Shown: positions 18,031 to 26,079 of the stretch, piece after piece
Numbering within the stretch: position 1 is the stretch's first letter
Layout of the letters: each line of letters starts with the position of its first letter
NCBI GenBank assembly: GCA_000432735.1
Contig: FR887824.1
Coordinates: 19,242-61,443, forward strand
DNA length: 42,202 nucleotides
Direction of reading: 5' to 3'
From: Bacteroides sp. CAG:443
GTDB lineage: Bacteria; Bacteroidota; Bacteroidia; Bacteroidales; Bacteroidaceae
Program-made: the position numbers and the translations under genes
Notes under the pieces: model-generated
The model's database searches: none
What the model was told of the DNA's origin: nothing
The model's input: the letters and a program-made list of their open reading frames with translations, nothing else

Positions 18031-18561
18031 ATGGCAAAACGTGTAGCTGTATTGGCCGTAAATCCCGTAAACGGAATGGGATTGTTTCAGTATTTGGAAG
18101 GTTTTTATGAAAATAAGATTGGGTATCGTGTCTATGCGGTGGCAGAAACAACTGATATTCGTACGAATTCAGGTATCGCACTTCGCACAGATGATATTGT
18201 AGAACATTTGAAAGGGCGTGCCGATGAGTACGATGCACTGGTCTTTTCTTGTGGAGATGCGATTCCTGTTTTTGGAGAGCATGCTTCAGAAGCTCCTTAT
18301 GTTGCTATGATGCAGGTTATTAAGGAATTTGCAGAAAAAGGTAAACTGATGGCAGGACACTGTGCGGCTGCACTGATGTTTGAAATAGCCGGTGTGACAG
18401 AAGGCAAGCGACTTGCCCTCCATCCAATGGTAAAATCGGCTATAAGCAAAGGGATTGCTACGGATGCTGCGTATGAAATTGATGGCAATTTCTTTACGGC
18501 ACAATGCGAACATACCCTGCCTTCGATGATGCCTCAATTGATTGAAGTACTGAAGAAATAA
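18031..18561 (+). CDS. DJ-1/PfpI-family protein
   Basis: This 176-residue protein has the single-domain alpha/beta fold size of the DJ-1/PfpI (class I glutamine amidotransferase-like) family. The nucleophile-elbow motif AGHCAAALMFEIAG places a cysteine at C111, and VFSCGDAIPVFGEHA at about 71-85 is the matching earlier loop. Family members act as glyoxalase or deglycase-like enzymes, chaperones, stress-response proteins or proteases, and the sequence does not decide between these. The gene is divergent from an HxlR regulator that usually responds to reactive electrophiles, so a role in coping with carbonyl or oxidative stress is a reasonable inference. It ends five bases from the end of the convergent C11 peptidase gene. 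Confidence 0.88.
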   Translation: MAKRVAVLAVNPVNGMGLFQYLEGFYENKIGYRVYAVAETTDIRTNSGIALRTDDIVEHLKGRADEYDALVFSCGDAIPVFGEHASEAPYVAMMQVIKEFAEKGKLMAGHCAAALMFEIAGVTEGKRLALHPMVKSAISKGIATDAAYEIDGNFFTAQCEHTLPSMMPQLIEVLKK

Positions 18562-18566
18562 ATCGA

Positions 18567-19790
18567 TTAGGGTTGTATTTTATCCCACCCGGCAGCGTTA
18601 TACCATGCGATGGAAGACTGACAGTATCTGTCCCACGTATAACTGATATTTCTGCCGGGGAAATACATACCCATACCGCAGAAACGTTCCGGATCTATTC
18701 TCAGAGTCATCAATGGATATTCTTCTCCATCCAGGCAATCTTTAGCAATAACGGCCTTGTCCATACTGTTCTGTACGTTTGTAGGAACGACACCTCCGTT
18801 CAGTTGTGAGATGAGATCGACTACATCGAACGCAAAATATTGATATTGGCCGTAACCATATTGCTGGATTTGTGTATAATCTAAGGTTGGGAGTTCCGAT
18901 TGATGGCTGAGGAGTTCCGATTGTATGGCTTGAGCTACTTCTCCCATTGCCGTACAATCTACTGCGGCATACGTACCCCACCAGTTGTTTTCCTTATTAA
19001 ATTGTATTGTTTCACTACAAATCTTTGCATAATCAATGGATTTATCATATAAATTAATAAAGAAACGGTCATAAGGAAAACCAGCTACAGGAGTTTCCAT
19101 TACAGAAGCTACGCAGTAGTGAGTTGCATTGCGCAGTTCATAAAAAACTTCTGCTGTGCCCATCATACAGGCATCGAACAGCGTAAATTCCAGATTTCCG
19201 CTGGGGAAACTTTGCTCTAAGGTTGTTGCCAGTTCCGGAATATCGATGGTATTGCTTTGTATGCCGTCCCAGCCAAATGAACGTGATTGAGCTGCAGTGG
19301 GAGAGGGAAGCCAGCCGCTGGCGTGAGAGCCAAAAATTAGTCCATAAGATTCTGCCGGAGCAATGTCCTGCATCATACGCAGATTCTCTTTCATAATATC
19401 GGGATCGGTGGCAATGCCAAGCCGTGCCTGATGGTGTTTTGCCTGTGCTATTACATTTTCTGTAGTCAGTGAGGAACCTGTTAATACTTCCTGACCATTT
19501 ATCTTTCCGTATCCGTCAGTCTGAAATTCCAGAATTTCAGCTGTTTCCAGATGTTTGTTGCTTGAATATGGTTTATAATATACCACGAGTGTACAGGTAT
19601 CTTGTGCAGTAGAAAGACTTTGGTACATCCACTGTACATTTTTCATAATGTAATTGTCGAGGTTATTGTTGGCAACCAAATAAGCAAGTATCACCCGTTT
19701 GGCACGTAGCGACTGATGATATCCAGGAATTTCATCAGAGCAAGCACCTAGAATCAGGAGTGAAACGATATATAGCAGGACTTTCTTCAT
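18567..19790 (-). CDS. Clostripain-related (C11) cysteine peptidase, lipoprotein
   Basis: This 407-residue protein is a predicted lipoprotein, with a lipobox ending in C17 (LILGAC). The two catalytic residues of peptidase family C11 are seen in typical surroundings: H156 in FGSHASGW and C208 in LFDACMMG. Family C11 peptidases cleave after Arg or Lys and are often activated by their own cleavage. A related Parabacteroides protein (PmC11) has been crystallised. The gene follows the small secreted-protein gene after only eight bases, so the two are likely co-transcribed. Natural substrate and activation are unknown. Confidence 0.9.
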   Translation of the reverse strand: MKKVLLYIVSLLILGACSDEIPGYHQSLRAKRVILAYLVANNNLDNYIMKNVQWMYQSLSTAQDTCTLVVYYKPYSSNKHLETAEILEFQTDGYGKINGQEVLTGSSLTTENVIAQAKHHQARLGIATDPDIMKENLRMMQDIAPAESYGLIFGSHASGWLPSPTAAQSRSFGWDGIQSNTIDIPELATTLEQSFPSGNLEFTLFDACMMGTAEVFYELRNATHYCVASVMETPVAGFPYDRFFINLYDKSIDYAKICSETIQFNKENNWWGTYAAVDCTAMGEVAQAIQSELLSHQSELPTLDYTQIQQYGYGQYQYFAFDVVDLISQLNGGVVPTNVQNSMDKAVIAKDCLDGEEYPLMTLRIDPERFCGMGMYFPGRNISYTWDRYCQSSIAWYNAAGWDKIQP

Positions 19791-19798
19791 GCTTAAGA

Positions 19799-20206
19799 TT
19801 AATACAATTCGGCCTTCTTAAATGTAAATTCAGGATTTACGTCGAGAACCACGACGCTTTTATTTTTCTGGTATTTCTGTTTCAGTTTGTTTATTTCTTT
19901 TTGCAGGTTCTTTTTCTTCAGGTTGTAATAAACAAAGCAAGTCCGATTTTTAAGCTTGTTGTTCGATTCCAGATAATCTTTCAGTTGCATACTGTATTCT
20001 GCACGTCCTGCCAGTAGTCCTTTTTCATCGACAGATGCACTATCTACGTATTGTATATCGGTGAAATACACCAGTGAGTCGGAAAATGAAGCAGAAACTC
20101 CTGTTATATAGACTCCATATTTATGCTTGTCTTTCGGTGCTTTTGCCAGTGCGGGAAGAACGATAGATGCAACGAGCAAAAGACAAAATAATTTAAAATG
20201 TTTCAT
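19799..20206 (-). CDS. Small secreted protein of unknown function
   Basis: This 135-residue protein starts with a clear signal peptide (to about residue 21, ending ALA). The mature part alternates short predicted beta strands (YGVYITGVSASFSDSLVYF) with a basic helical stretch (NLKKKNLQKEINKLKQKYQ) and a final strand. I do not recognise the family with certainty. It sits eight bases before the C11 peptidase gene and downstream of a terminator for rpoD, so it is probably the first gene of a two-gene unit. It might assist or inhibit the peptidase, but that is only a guess from position. Confidence 0.8.
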   Translation of the reverse strand: MKHFKLFCLLLVASIVLPALAKAPKDKHKYGVYITGVSASFSDSLVYFTDIQYVDSASVDEKGLLAGRAEYSMQLKDYLESNNKLKNRTCFVYYNLKKKNLQKEINKLKQKYQKNKSVVVLDVNPEFTFKKAELY

Positions 20207-20227
20207 GTGTCTTAATCGTTTTGGTCA

Positions 20228-20259
20228 CAAAAATAGACAATTACGCTAATATACGAAAA
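20228..20259 (-). promoter_or_regulatory. Promoter of the small secreted protein and C11 peptidase unit
   Basis: On the minus strand TATTTTTG (20228-20235) matches the -7 consensus exactly. TTTT (20256-20259) lies 20 bases further upstream as a near match to TTTG. The start codon is 22 bases downstream of the -7 box. Confidence 0.5.
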
Positions 20260-20300
20260 GGGAATAGAGAAAATTAACAAAGAAAAACGCATCGGTCAGA

Positions 20301-20357
20301 AAAAACAAAAGATGCAATAGTGTGGCATACTGCCCACTGTTGCATCCTGTTTTTTTT
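20301..20357 (-). terminator. Rho-independent terminator after rpoD, with T tracts on both strands
   Basis: A long stem, 20311-20346, pairs GATGCAATAGTGTGGC with GCCCACTGTTGCATC around a loop of about five bases, with one wobble and one bulge. On the minus strand it is followed by TTTTGTTTTTT, which ends the rpoD transcript. A run of eight T residues on the plus strand makes it potentially bidirectional. Confidence 0.85.
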
Positions 20358-20377
20358 CGGAAACGATCCTTATCTTA

Positions 20378-21238
20378 TTACCCTAAATAAGATTTGAGCA
20401 ACTTGCTACGAGAATTTTGTCTTAATCGTCTGATGGCTTTTTCTTTAATCTGGCGTACGCGCTCACGAGTGAGCCCGAATTTGTCGCCGATTTCTTCCAA
20501 CGTCATTTCCTGCGTGTTAATACCGAAAAACATCTGGATAATATCCTTCTCTCTTTCGGTTAGCGTAGAAAGTGCTCTGTCGATTTCCCTCGAAAGTGAT
20601 TCATTAACCAAGGAACGATCCGCCATAGGGGAGTCGTCGTTTACAAGAACATCCAGCAAACTGTTGTCTTCGCCTTCTACGAAAGGAGCATCTACAGAGA
20701 TGTGGCGTCCTGAAACTTTCAGTGTATCCGAAATTTTATCTACCGGAATCTCCAGTTCATCGGCAAGTTCTTCCGGAGAGGGGCGTCGTTCGTTTTCCTG
20801 TTCAAATTTAGAGAATGCCTTACTGATTTTGTTCAGTGAACCTACCTGATTCAATGGCAAACGTACGATTCGAGATTGTTCTGCCAAAGCCTGAAGAATA
20901 GACTGGCGGATCCACCATACAGCGTAGCTGATAAATTTGAAACCACGAGTTTCATCAAACTTCTCTGCTGCCTTGATCAGACCCAAGTTTCCTTCGTTGA
21001 TCAAGTCCGGAAGGCTCAAGCCCTGATTTTGGTACTGTTTGGCTACTGATACTACGAATCGCAGGTTAGCACGTGTTAGTTTCTCTAAAGCAGCACGGTC
21101 TCCCTTACGAATACGCTGAGCGAGTTCTACTTCTTCTTCGACGGTAATCAGGTCCTCACGGCCGATTTCCTGCAAATACTTGTCAAGAGAAGCGCTCTCT
21201 CGGTTAGTGATACTTTTGGTAATCTTTAATTGTCTCAT
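20378..21238 (-). CDS. rpoD: RNA polymerase primary sigma factor (RpoD/SigA of Bacteroidota)
   Basis: This 286-residue protein is the short primary sigma factor of Bacteroidota, lacking the long region 1.1 of proteobacterial RpoD. Region 1.2 starts at about residue 17 (ASLDKYLQEIG). Region 2 holds the core-binding and -10-recognition signature (NLGLIKAAEKFDETRGFKF and SYAVWWIRQSI). Region 3 is at about 130-200. Region 4 carries the helix-turn-helix TLEEIGDKFGLTRERVRQIK near the C-terminus. It directs transcription from the TTTG/TAnnTTTG promoters seen across this window. A -7 box (TATTTTTG, 21261-21268) lies 22 bases before the start. It has its own terminator. Confidence 0.97.
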   Translation of the reverse strand: MRQLKITKSITNRESASLDKYLQEIGREDLITVEEEVELAQRIRKGDRAALEKLTRANLRFVVSVAKQYQNQGLSLPDLINEGNLGLIKAAEKFDETRGFKFISYAVWWIRQSILQALAEQSRIVRLPLNQVGSLNKISKAFSKFEQENERRPSPEELADELEIPVDKISDTLKVSGRHISVDAPFVEGEDNSLLDVLVNDDSPMADRSLVNESLSREIDRALSTLTEREKDIIQMFFGINTQEMTLEEIGDKFGLTRERVRQIKEKAIRRLRQNSRSKLLKSYLG

Positions 21239-21260
21239 TATTATACACCGAATTTGGCTA

Positions 21261-21285
21261 CAAAAATACGAAAAAACTTTCGTAT
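21261..21285 (-). promoter_or_regulatory. rpoD -7 element and overlapping perfect palindrome
   Basis: On the minus strand TATTTTTG (21261-21268) is an exact -7 match. A perfect inverted repeat overlaps it: ATACGAAA at 21266-21273 and TTTCGTAT at 21278-21285, four bases apart. No TTTG is present at the -33 position. A regulator bound there would block or help the polymerase. The 195-bp gap to dinB holds nothing else I can name. Confidence 0.45.
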
Positions 21286-21433
21286 ATACGACTTTCTATT
21301 AAGAAAGATTAAACATAAAATAGGGCTTTCTCCTTTCAACTGATAAATGAAATATGATTAACGGGCCTTTGACTGACTGAGATTTGCTTCAACTTGTTTT
21401 TATATGAAAGAAAACCAATGAAAAATGTTTTTG

Positions 21434-22534
21434 TTAATCTTTGAAATCCAGACTGAGTTGTATCCATCTAGTAATGTTTTTCGGATCTTTTTCAGAAGAT
21501 TCCTCTTTAGGATTTGAAACTGAAAGTCCCAAAAGGCGTATAGGGCGATGCATATAATCGACCTCTGTTAGCAAATGTTTGGCAAGAGGCAGAATTTCCT
21601 TCAGTTGATACAGATTGCGGTTTACGCTTATACTGCGTGTAATTTGTGTGAAATCGTAGAATTTTACTTTCAGGGTAAGTGTACTGCCGCGGAAATTCTT
21701 TGCTTTTAATCGTTCTGCCAATTCGCAGGCTACGTGATAAAGCTCGATAATCACCGACGACTTCAGTGTGATGTCTTTTTCCAATGTGTGTTCGCATCCG
21801 ATGGACTTACGTATCCGTACTGCTTCTACGGGGCGTAGGTCTATTCCTCGTGCAAAATCATAATATATTTTTCCAGCCTTTCCGAATTGCCTTGTCAGCA
21901 TGTCCAAGGAACAGTTGCGTAGTGTTGTCCCGTTATAGATACCTAATGTGTGCATCTTCTGGGCTGTGACCGGCCCGATGCCCCAGAAGGCCTCTATCGG
22001 CAGTCCAGCAATAAATTCCTCGGCCTGGTCGGGGTGTATGGTACATAATCCGTCGGGTTTGCGCAGGTCGGATGCTATTTTGGCCAGAAACTTGTTGTAC
22101 GAAACTCCGGCTGACGCGATCAGATGTAGCTCCTCCCGGATACGCTGCTTGATTTCACGTGCAATGTCCACAGCCAGTTCAATTCCTTTTTTGTTTTCCG
22201 TAACATCGAGGAAGGCTTCGTCCAGCGATATCGGTTCGATAATGTCGGTGTATTCATGAAAGATGTCGTGGATTTGCGCTGATACCTGCTTGTATACCTC
22301 CATTCTACCTGGTACAAAAATCAGTTGCGGGCAGAGTTTCTGTGCCTTGACGGACGACATGGCAGAGCGTACTCCGTATTTGCGTGCTTCGTAGCTTGCC
22401 GTCGCCACTACACCACGCTTTTCGGCATGGCCTACAGCTATGGGCTTTCCTTTCAGCCCGGGATTGTCGCGCTGTTCGATAGAGGCATAGAAAGCGTCCA
22501 TGTCTATATGTATGATTTTGCGGTTGGTACTCAT
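21434..22534 (-). CDS. dinB: DNA polymerase IV (Y-family)
   Basis: This is a translesion polymerase of 366 residues that copies past damaged bases with low fidelity. The palm motif IIHIDMDAFYASIEQRDNP supplies the first catalytic aspartate and the steric-gate segment, and SLDEAFLDV supplies the acidic pair. Helix-hairpin-helix motifs (AFWGIGPVTAQKMHTLG) and a little-finger domain follow. I place the start at 22534 rather than at the upstream ATG at 22555, because the protein begins naturally at MSTNRKIIHIDMDAFY and the likely promoter -7 box lies at 22557-22564, too close to the upstream ATG. The gene is divergent from tsaC, and the promoters interlock. No clear LexA box was seen. Confidence 0.93.
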   Translation of the reverse strand: MSTNRKIIHIDMDAFYASIEQRDNPGLKGKPIAVGHAEKRGVVATASYEARKYGVRSAMSSVKAQKLCPQLIFVPGRMEVYKQVSAQIHDIFHEYTDIIEPISLDEAFLDVTENKKGIELAVDIAREIKQRIREELHLIASAGVSYNKFLAKIASDLRKPDGLCTIHPDQAEEFIAGLPIEAFWGIGPVTAQKMHTLGIYNGTTLRNCSLDMLTRQFGKAGKIYYDFARGIDLRPVEAVRIRKSIGCEHTLEKDITLKSSVIIELYHVACELAERLKAKNFRGSTLTLKVKFYDFTQITRSISVNRNLYQLKEILPLAKHLLTEVDYMHRPIRLLGLSVSNPKEESSEKDPKNITRWIQLSLDFKD

Positions 22535-22556
22535 GTCGATATAACGCTCTTTCATG

Positions 22557-22588
22557 CAAATTTAATGAAAGTTTTTTGGGCTATCATA
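22557..22588 (-). promoter_or_regulatory. Promoter of dinB
   Basis: On the minus strand TATG (22585-22588) is followed after 20 bases by TAAATTTG (22557-22564). The -7 box is exact and the -33 element has one mismatch. Its -33 element lies inside the spacer of the tsaC promoter. Confidence 0.55.
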
Positions 22589-22606
22589 AAATCATTTGTA
22601 CTTTTG
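22575..22606 (+). promoter_or_regulatory. Promoter of the tsaC-clc-fmt cluster
   Basis: TTTG at 22575-22578, 20 bases, then TACTTTTG at 22599-22606, both exact. The start of transcription would fall near 22612, which fixes the tsaC start at 22641 instead of an in-frame ATG at 22596. Confidence 0.68.
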
Positions 22607-22640
22607 TGTTGCATTGAATAAACTAGCGAGAACAGTCATT

Positions 22641-23207
22641 ATGATGAAAGATGAAATTAAAAAGGCATGTGAAGTCATGCAGAAAGGTGGCGTTATACTT
22701 TATCCCACCGATACAGTGTGGGGAATAGGCTGCGATGCAACCAACGAAGAAGCTGTAAAACGAGTGTACGAGATTAAGCGAAGAGCCGACAGCAAGGCGA
22801 TGCTGGTGCTGGTTGACAGTCCGGTGAAAGTGGACTTTTATGTTCGCAATGTACCTCCTGTAGCTTGGGATCTGATAGAAATGACAACCAAACCTCTTAC
22901 TATTATTTACGATGGCGCACGCAATCTGGCTCCTAATCTACTGGCTGAGGATGGTAGTGTTGGCATACGTGTGACGAGTGAGGCATTTTCTAAAGAACTT
23001 TGTTTCCGCTTCCGTAAGGCGATTGTTTCCACGTCGGCCAATATCAGCGGGCAGCCGGCTCCGGCAGTATTCAGTGAAATCAGTGAAGAAATCAAGAATG
23101 CGGTGGATTATGTGGTTGATTTTCGTCGTGAGGAAACAGGACATCCGAAACCTTCCAGTATTATCAAGCTGGGTGAAGGGGGAGTCGTGAAAGTCATAAG
23201 AGAATAA
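22641..23207 (+). CDS. tsaC: L-threonylcarbamoyladenylate synthase (Sua5/YrdC/YwlC family)
   Basis: This 188-residue cytoplasmic enzyme makes threonylcarbamoyl-AMP from threonine, bicarbonate and ATP, the first step of the t6A modification of tRNAs that read ANN codons. Family motifs are present: GGVILYPTDTVWGIGCDA near the N-terminus, KRRADSKAML, and VSTSANISGQPAP in the second half. The size matches the single-domain TsaC type without the Sua5 C-terminal domain. The start is set by the promoter just upstream. ClC and fmt genes follow at 14 and 13 bp, so the three genes are probably one transcript that joins two tRNA-related functions. Confidence 0.94.
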   Translation: MMKDEIKKACEVMQKGGVILYPTDTVWGIGCDATNEEAVKRVYEIKRRADSKAMLVLVDSPVKVDFYVRNVPPVAWDLIEMTTKPLTIIYDGARNLAPNLLAEDGSVGIRVTSEAFSKELCFRFRKAIVSTSANISGQPAPAVFSEISEEIKNAVDYVVDFRREETGHPKPSSIIKLGEGGVVKVIRE

Positions 23208-23221
23208 AAAATACGTGTCTG

Positions 23222-25021
23222 ATGAAAACATCGCAAGATAAAATAGATTTGCTTCAGCGTTTCATCCAGTGGAGGGAAAAGCATATTACAAATAAACAGT
23301 TTGTTCTGATCTTGAGTTTCCTCGTAGGTATTTTTACTGCATTGGCAGCTTATGTGCTGAAGTTTCTGGTAGAATATATAAAGGAGTTCTTGACGGAGAA
23401 TTTCGATCCGATGGGTGCCAACTGGCTGTATCTGGTTTATCCGGTAGCCGGTATCTTTATAACCAGCTTGTTTATCCGTAAGGTAGTGCGTGACGATATC
23501 AGTCATGGTGTAACCAAGATTCTGTATGCCATTTCACGTAAACAGAGCCGTATCAAGCGGCATAATATCTGGTCGTCTGTCTGTGCCTCTGCCATTACGA
23601 TCGGATGTGGTGGTTCTGTCGGTGCCGAAGCACCTATCGTATTGACGGGTTCTGCTATCGGATCAAATCTGGGAAGTATTTTCCGTATGGATCACAAGAC
23701 TTTGATGCTGCTGGTGGGATGTGGTGCGGCCGGTGCTGTTTCCGGTATTTTCAAGGCTCCTATTGCCGGTCTGGTCTTTACATTGGAAGTACTGATGATT
23801 GACCTGACAATGGCTTCATTGCTTCCCTTGCTGATAACCAGTGTGACGGCTGCTTCCGTTTCCTATTTATTGCTGGGAACAGAAGCCATGTTTCAGTTTC
23901 ATCTGGATTATCCTTTTTCGTTAGCTCGAATTCCTTATGCTATTGGACTGGGTATATTCTGCGGGCTAGTGGCCTGGTATTTTACTCGTTCCATGAACTG
24001 GATAGAAGATATCTTCCGGCGGTATTCTAATCCGTATGTAAAATTTGTCATCGGTGGGACAATGTTGAGTATTCTGATTTTCCTCTTTCCTCCGTTGTAT
24101 GGTGAAGGTTATGATACAATCAGTCTGTTGCTGAATGGAGAAACTGCTACCGATTGGAATACGGTCATGAACAATTCATTCTTTTACGGTCATGCCAATT
24201 TGCTGGTAGTATATCTGGTACTTATTATCCTCTTTAAGGTTTTTGCATCGAGTGCAACAAACGGTGGAGGTGGTTGTGGTGGTATTTTTGCACCAAGTCT
24301 GTTCCTGGGATGTATTGCCGGTTTCGTTTTCTCTTATGTATGTAACGAGTTTCATATTGGCAACACCTATATTCCTGAAAAGAACTTTGCACTGATGGGA
24401 ATGGCTGGTCTGATGTCGGGAGTCATGCATGCCCCATTGACAGGTATTTTCCTGATAGCGGAACTGACGGGAGGGTACGACCTCTTTTTGCCATTGATGA
24501 TTGTTTCTGTATGCGCATATCTTACGATTATCGTATTCGAACCCCACAGTATTTACTCCATGCGTCTGGCCAAGAAAGGAGAATTAATCACTCACCACAA
24601 GGACAAGGCTGTATTGACCTTGATGAACATGGAAAGCATTGTGGAAACAGACTTCTTGAAGGTCCGTCCTGATATGGATCTGGGAGAAATGGTAAAGCGT
24701 ATTTCACAGTCCAGTCGTAACCTTTTCCCGGTAGTGGATGCAAATGACAAATTAATAGGTCTTGTCGTGTTGGATGATATTCGTAACATCATCTTCCGAC
24801 AGGAGTTGTATCACCGGTTCCGGGTAGAAAGTTTCATGAAACCTCCTACCGCTCCAATCATCAATACCGATTCAATGGAAGATGTAATGAAGAAATTCGA
24901 TAAGACTGGAGCCTGGAACTTGCCTGTCGTCGATGAAGATAATAAATACATTGGCTTTGTGTCTAAATCGAAGATGCTGAATACCTATCGTCAGGTTCTG
25001 GTAGATATTTCGGCTGAATAA
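23222..25021 (+). CDS. ClC-family chloride channel/transporter with C-terminal CBS domains
   Basis: This 599-residue membrane protein belongs to the ClC family of anion channels and H+/Cl- exchangers. The filter segment ISHGV at about 93-97 corresponds to the first ClC signature. GCGGSVGAEAPIVLTGSAIG at about 128-147 contains the gating glutamate (E136), in the variant GAEAP where many members have GREGP. ATNGGGGCGGIFAPSLFLG is the third signature. About ten hydrophobic spans are visible, and two CBS domains, which bind nucleotides, follow at about 475-590 (FPVVDANDKLIGLV and LPVVDEDNKYIGFV). CBS-bearing ClC proteins of this length are common in Bacteroidota. Whether it is a channel or an exchanger is not settled by sequence. 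Confidence 0.94.
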   Translation: MKTSQDKIDLLQRFIQWREKHITNKQFVLILSFLVGIFTALAAYVLKFLVEYIKEFLTENFDPMGANWLYLVYPVAGIFITSLFIRKVVRDDISHGVTKILYAISRKQSRIKRHNIWSSVCASAITIGCGGSVGAEAPIVLTGSAIGSNLGSIFRMDHKTLMLLVGCGAAGAVSGIFKAPIAGLVFTLEVLMIDLTMASLLPLLITSVTAASVSYLLLGTEAMFQFHLDYPFSLARIPYAIGLGIFCGLVAWYFTRSMNWIEDIFRRYSNPYVKFVIGGTMLSILIFLFPPLYGEGYDTISLLLNGETATDWNTVMNNSFFYGHANLLVVYLVLIILFKVFASSATNGGGGCGGIFAPSLFLGCIAGFVFSYVCNEFHIGNTYIPEKNFALMGMAGLMSGVMHAPLTGIFLIAELTGGYDLFLPLMIVSVCAYLTIIVFEPHSIYSMRLAKKGELITHHKDKAVLTLMNMESIVETDFLKVRPDMDLGEMVKRISQSSRNLFPVVDANDKLIGLVVLDDIRNIIFRQELYHRFRVESFMKPPTAPIINTDSMEDVMKKFDKTGAWNLPVVDEDNKYIGFVSKSKMLNTYRQVLVDISAE

Positions 25022-25034
25022 AAAGCAAAAAAAT

Positions 25035-26006
25035 ATGGATAAGAAAGATTTAAGAATCGTATATATGGGTACTCCCGAGTTTGCCGTAGAAAGTCTGAAA
25101 AGACTGGTGGAGGGAGGATATAATGTAGTTGGCGTAATTACGATGCCTGATAAGCCGATGGGGCGTCATGGCAGTGTATTGCAGCCGAGTCCGGTAAAGC
25201 AGTATGCCGTATCGCAGGGATTGAAAGTGCTTCAGCCGGAAAAACTGAAGAATGAAGATTTTGTAGCAGAGCTTCGTTCGCTGCATGCCGATCTTCAGAT
25301 TGTGGTAGCATTCCGTATGTTACCGGAAATAGTATGGAATATGCCTCGTCTGGGTACGTTTAATCTGCATGCTTCTTTATTGCCTCAATATCGTGGAGCC
25401 GCTCCAATCAACTGGGCAGTGATTAATGGAGATACGGAAACCGGTATCACAACCTTTTTCCTGAAGCATGAAATAGATACGGGTGAAATTATCGATCAGG
25501 TACGTGTTCCGATTGCAGATACTGATAATGTAGAAATGGTTTACGATCGTTTAATGCATTTAGGAGGTGATCTGGTCCTGAAGACGGTTGATGCCATTCT
25601 GGAAGGAAATGTGAAAACGACTCCACAGGAAGAGCTGGCAAAGGTGGAAGAGCTTCGTCCGGCTCCGAAAATATTTAAGGAAACATGTCGTATAGACTGG
25701 ACGAAAGGAGTGAAACGGGTATATGATTTTGTGCGTGGTCTTTCTCCTTATCCTGCTGCGTGGACAGAATTGTGTCAGGACAATAGTGCTCCTGTAATGC
25801 TGAAAATCTATGAAACAGAGAAACAGTTCTGTGAGCATTCATTGAGTCCGGGAAGTATCGTTACCGACGGAAAGACTTATTTTAAGATAGCATCTACCGA
25901 TGGATATGTTAATATTCTTTCTTTGCAACTGGCAGGCAAGAAACGTATGAATGTACAAGATTTCTTGCGTGGCTATCGGCATGCGGAAGGTGCGTATGTG
26001 AAGTAA
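25035..26006 (+). CDS. fmt: Methionyl-tRNA formyltransferase
   Basis: This 323-residue enzyme transfers a formyl group from 10-formyltetrahydrofolate to the initiator methionyl-tRNA. The N-terminal Rossmann-like domain starts with RIVYMGTPEFAVESL. The catalytic stretch NLHASLLPQYRGAAPINWAV and the motif GITTFFLKHEIDTGEII are those of the formyltransferase family. The C-terminal domain that binds tRNA (VYDFVRGLSPYPAAW) is complete. The length is normal. It is the last gene of the tsaC-clc-fmt cluster, followed by a large hairpin before the convergent NigD-like gene. Confidence 0.96.
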   Translation: MDKKDLRIVYMGTPEFAVESLKRLVEGGYNVVGVITMPDKPMGRHGSVLQPSPVKQYAVSQGLKVLQPEKLKNEDFVAELRSLHADLQIVVAFRMLPEIVWNMPRLGTFNLHASLLPQYRGAAPINWAVINGDTETGITTFFLKHEIDTGEIIDQVRVPIADTDNVEMVYDRLMHLGGDLVLKTVDAILEGNVKTTPQEELAKVEELRPAPKIFKETCRIDWTKGVKRVYDFVRGLSPYPAAWTELCQDNSAPVMLKIYETEKQFCEHSLSPGSIVTDGKTYFKIASTDGYVNILSLQLAGKKRMNVQDFLRGYRHAEGAYVK

Positions 26007-26015
26007 TTATAGAAA

Positions 26016-26066
26016 ATGCCATTCAGAACAGTCCGGAAGAGAACGAAAACTGTTACTGAATGGCAT
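26016..26066. terminator. Long hairpin between the convergent fmt and NigD-like genes
   Basis: Arms 26016-26032 and 26049-26066 form a 17-bp stem with a single bulged A and a 16-base loop. No long T run follows on the plus strand; on the minus strand TTTCTATAAT follows. It probably ends both convergent transcripts, but as a terminator its T tails are weak. Confidence 0.6.
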
Positions 26067-26079
26067 AAGAGATATAAAC

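Noticed and set aside
22596..22640. Upstream in-frame ATG as start of tsaC
   Set aside because: It lies within the promoter -7 box, and the added residues do not fit the family.
26016..26066. Long hairpin considered as a recombination or attachment site
   Set aside because: It lies between convergent genes, no integrase or direct repeats are near, and a shared terminator explains it.
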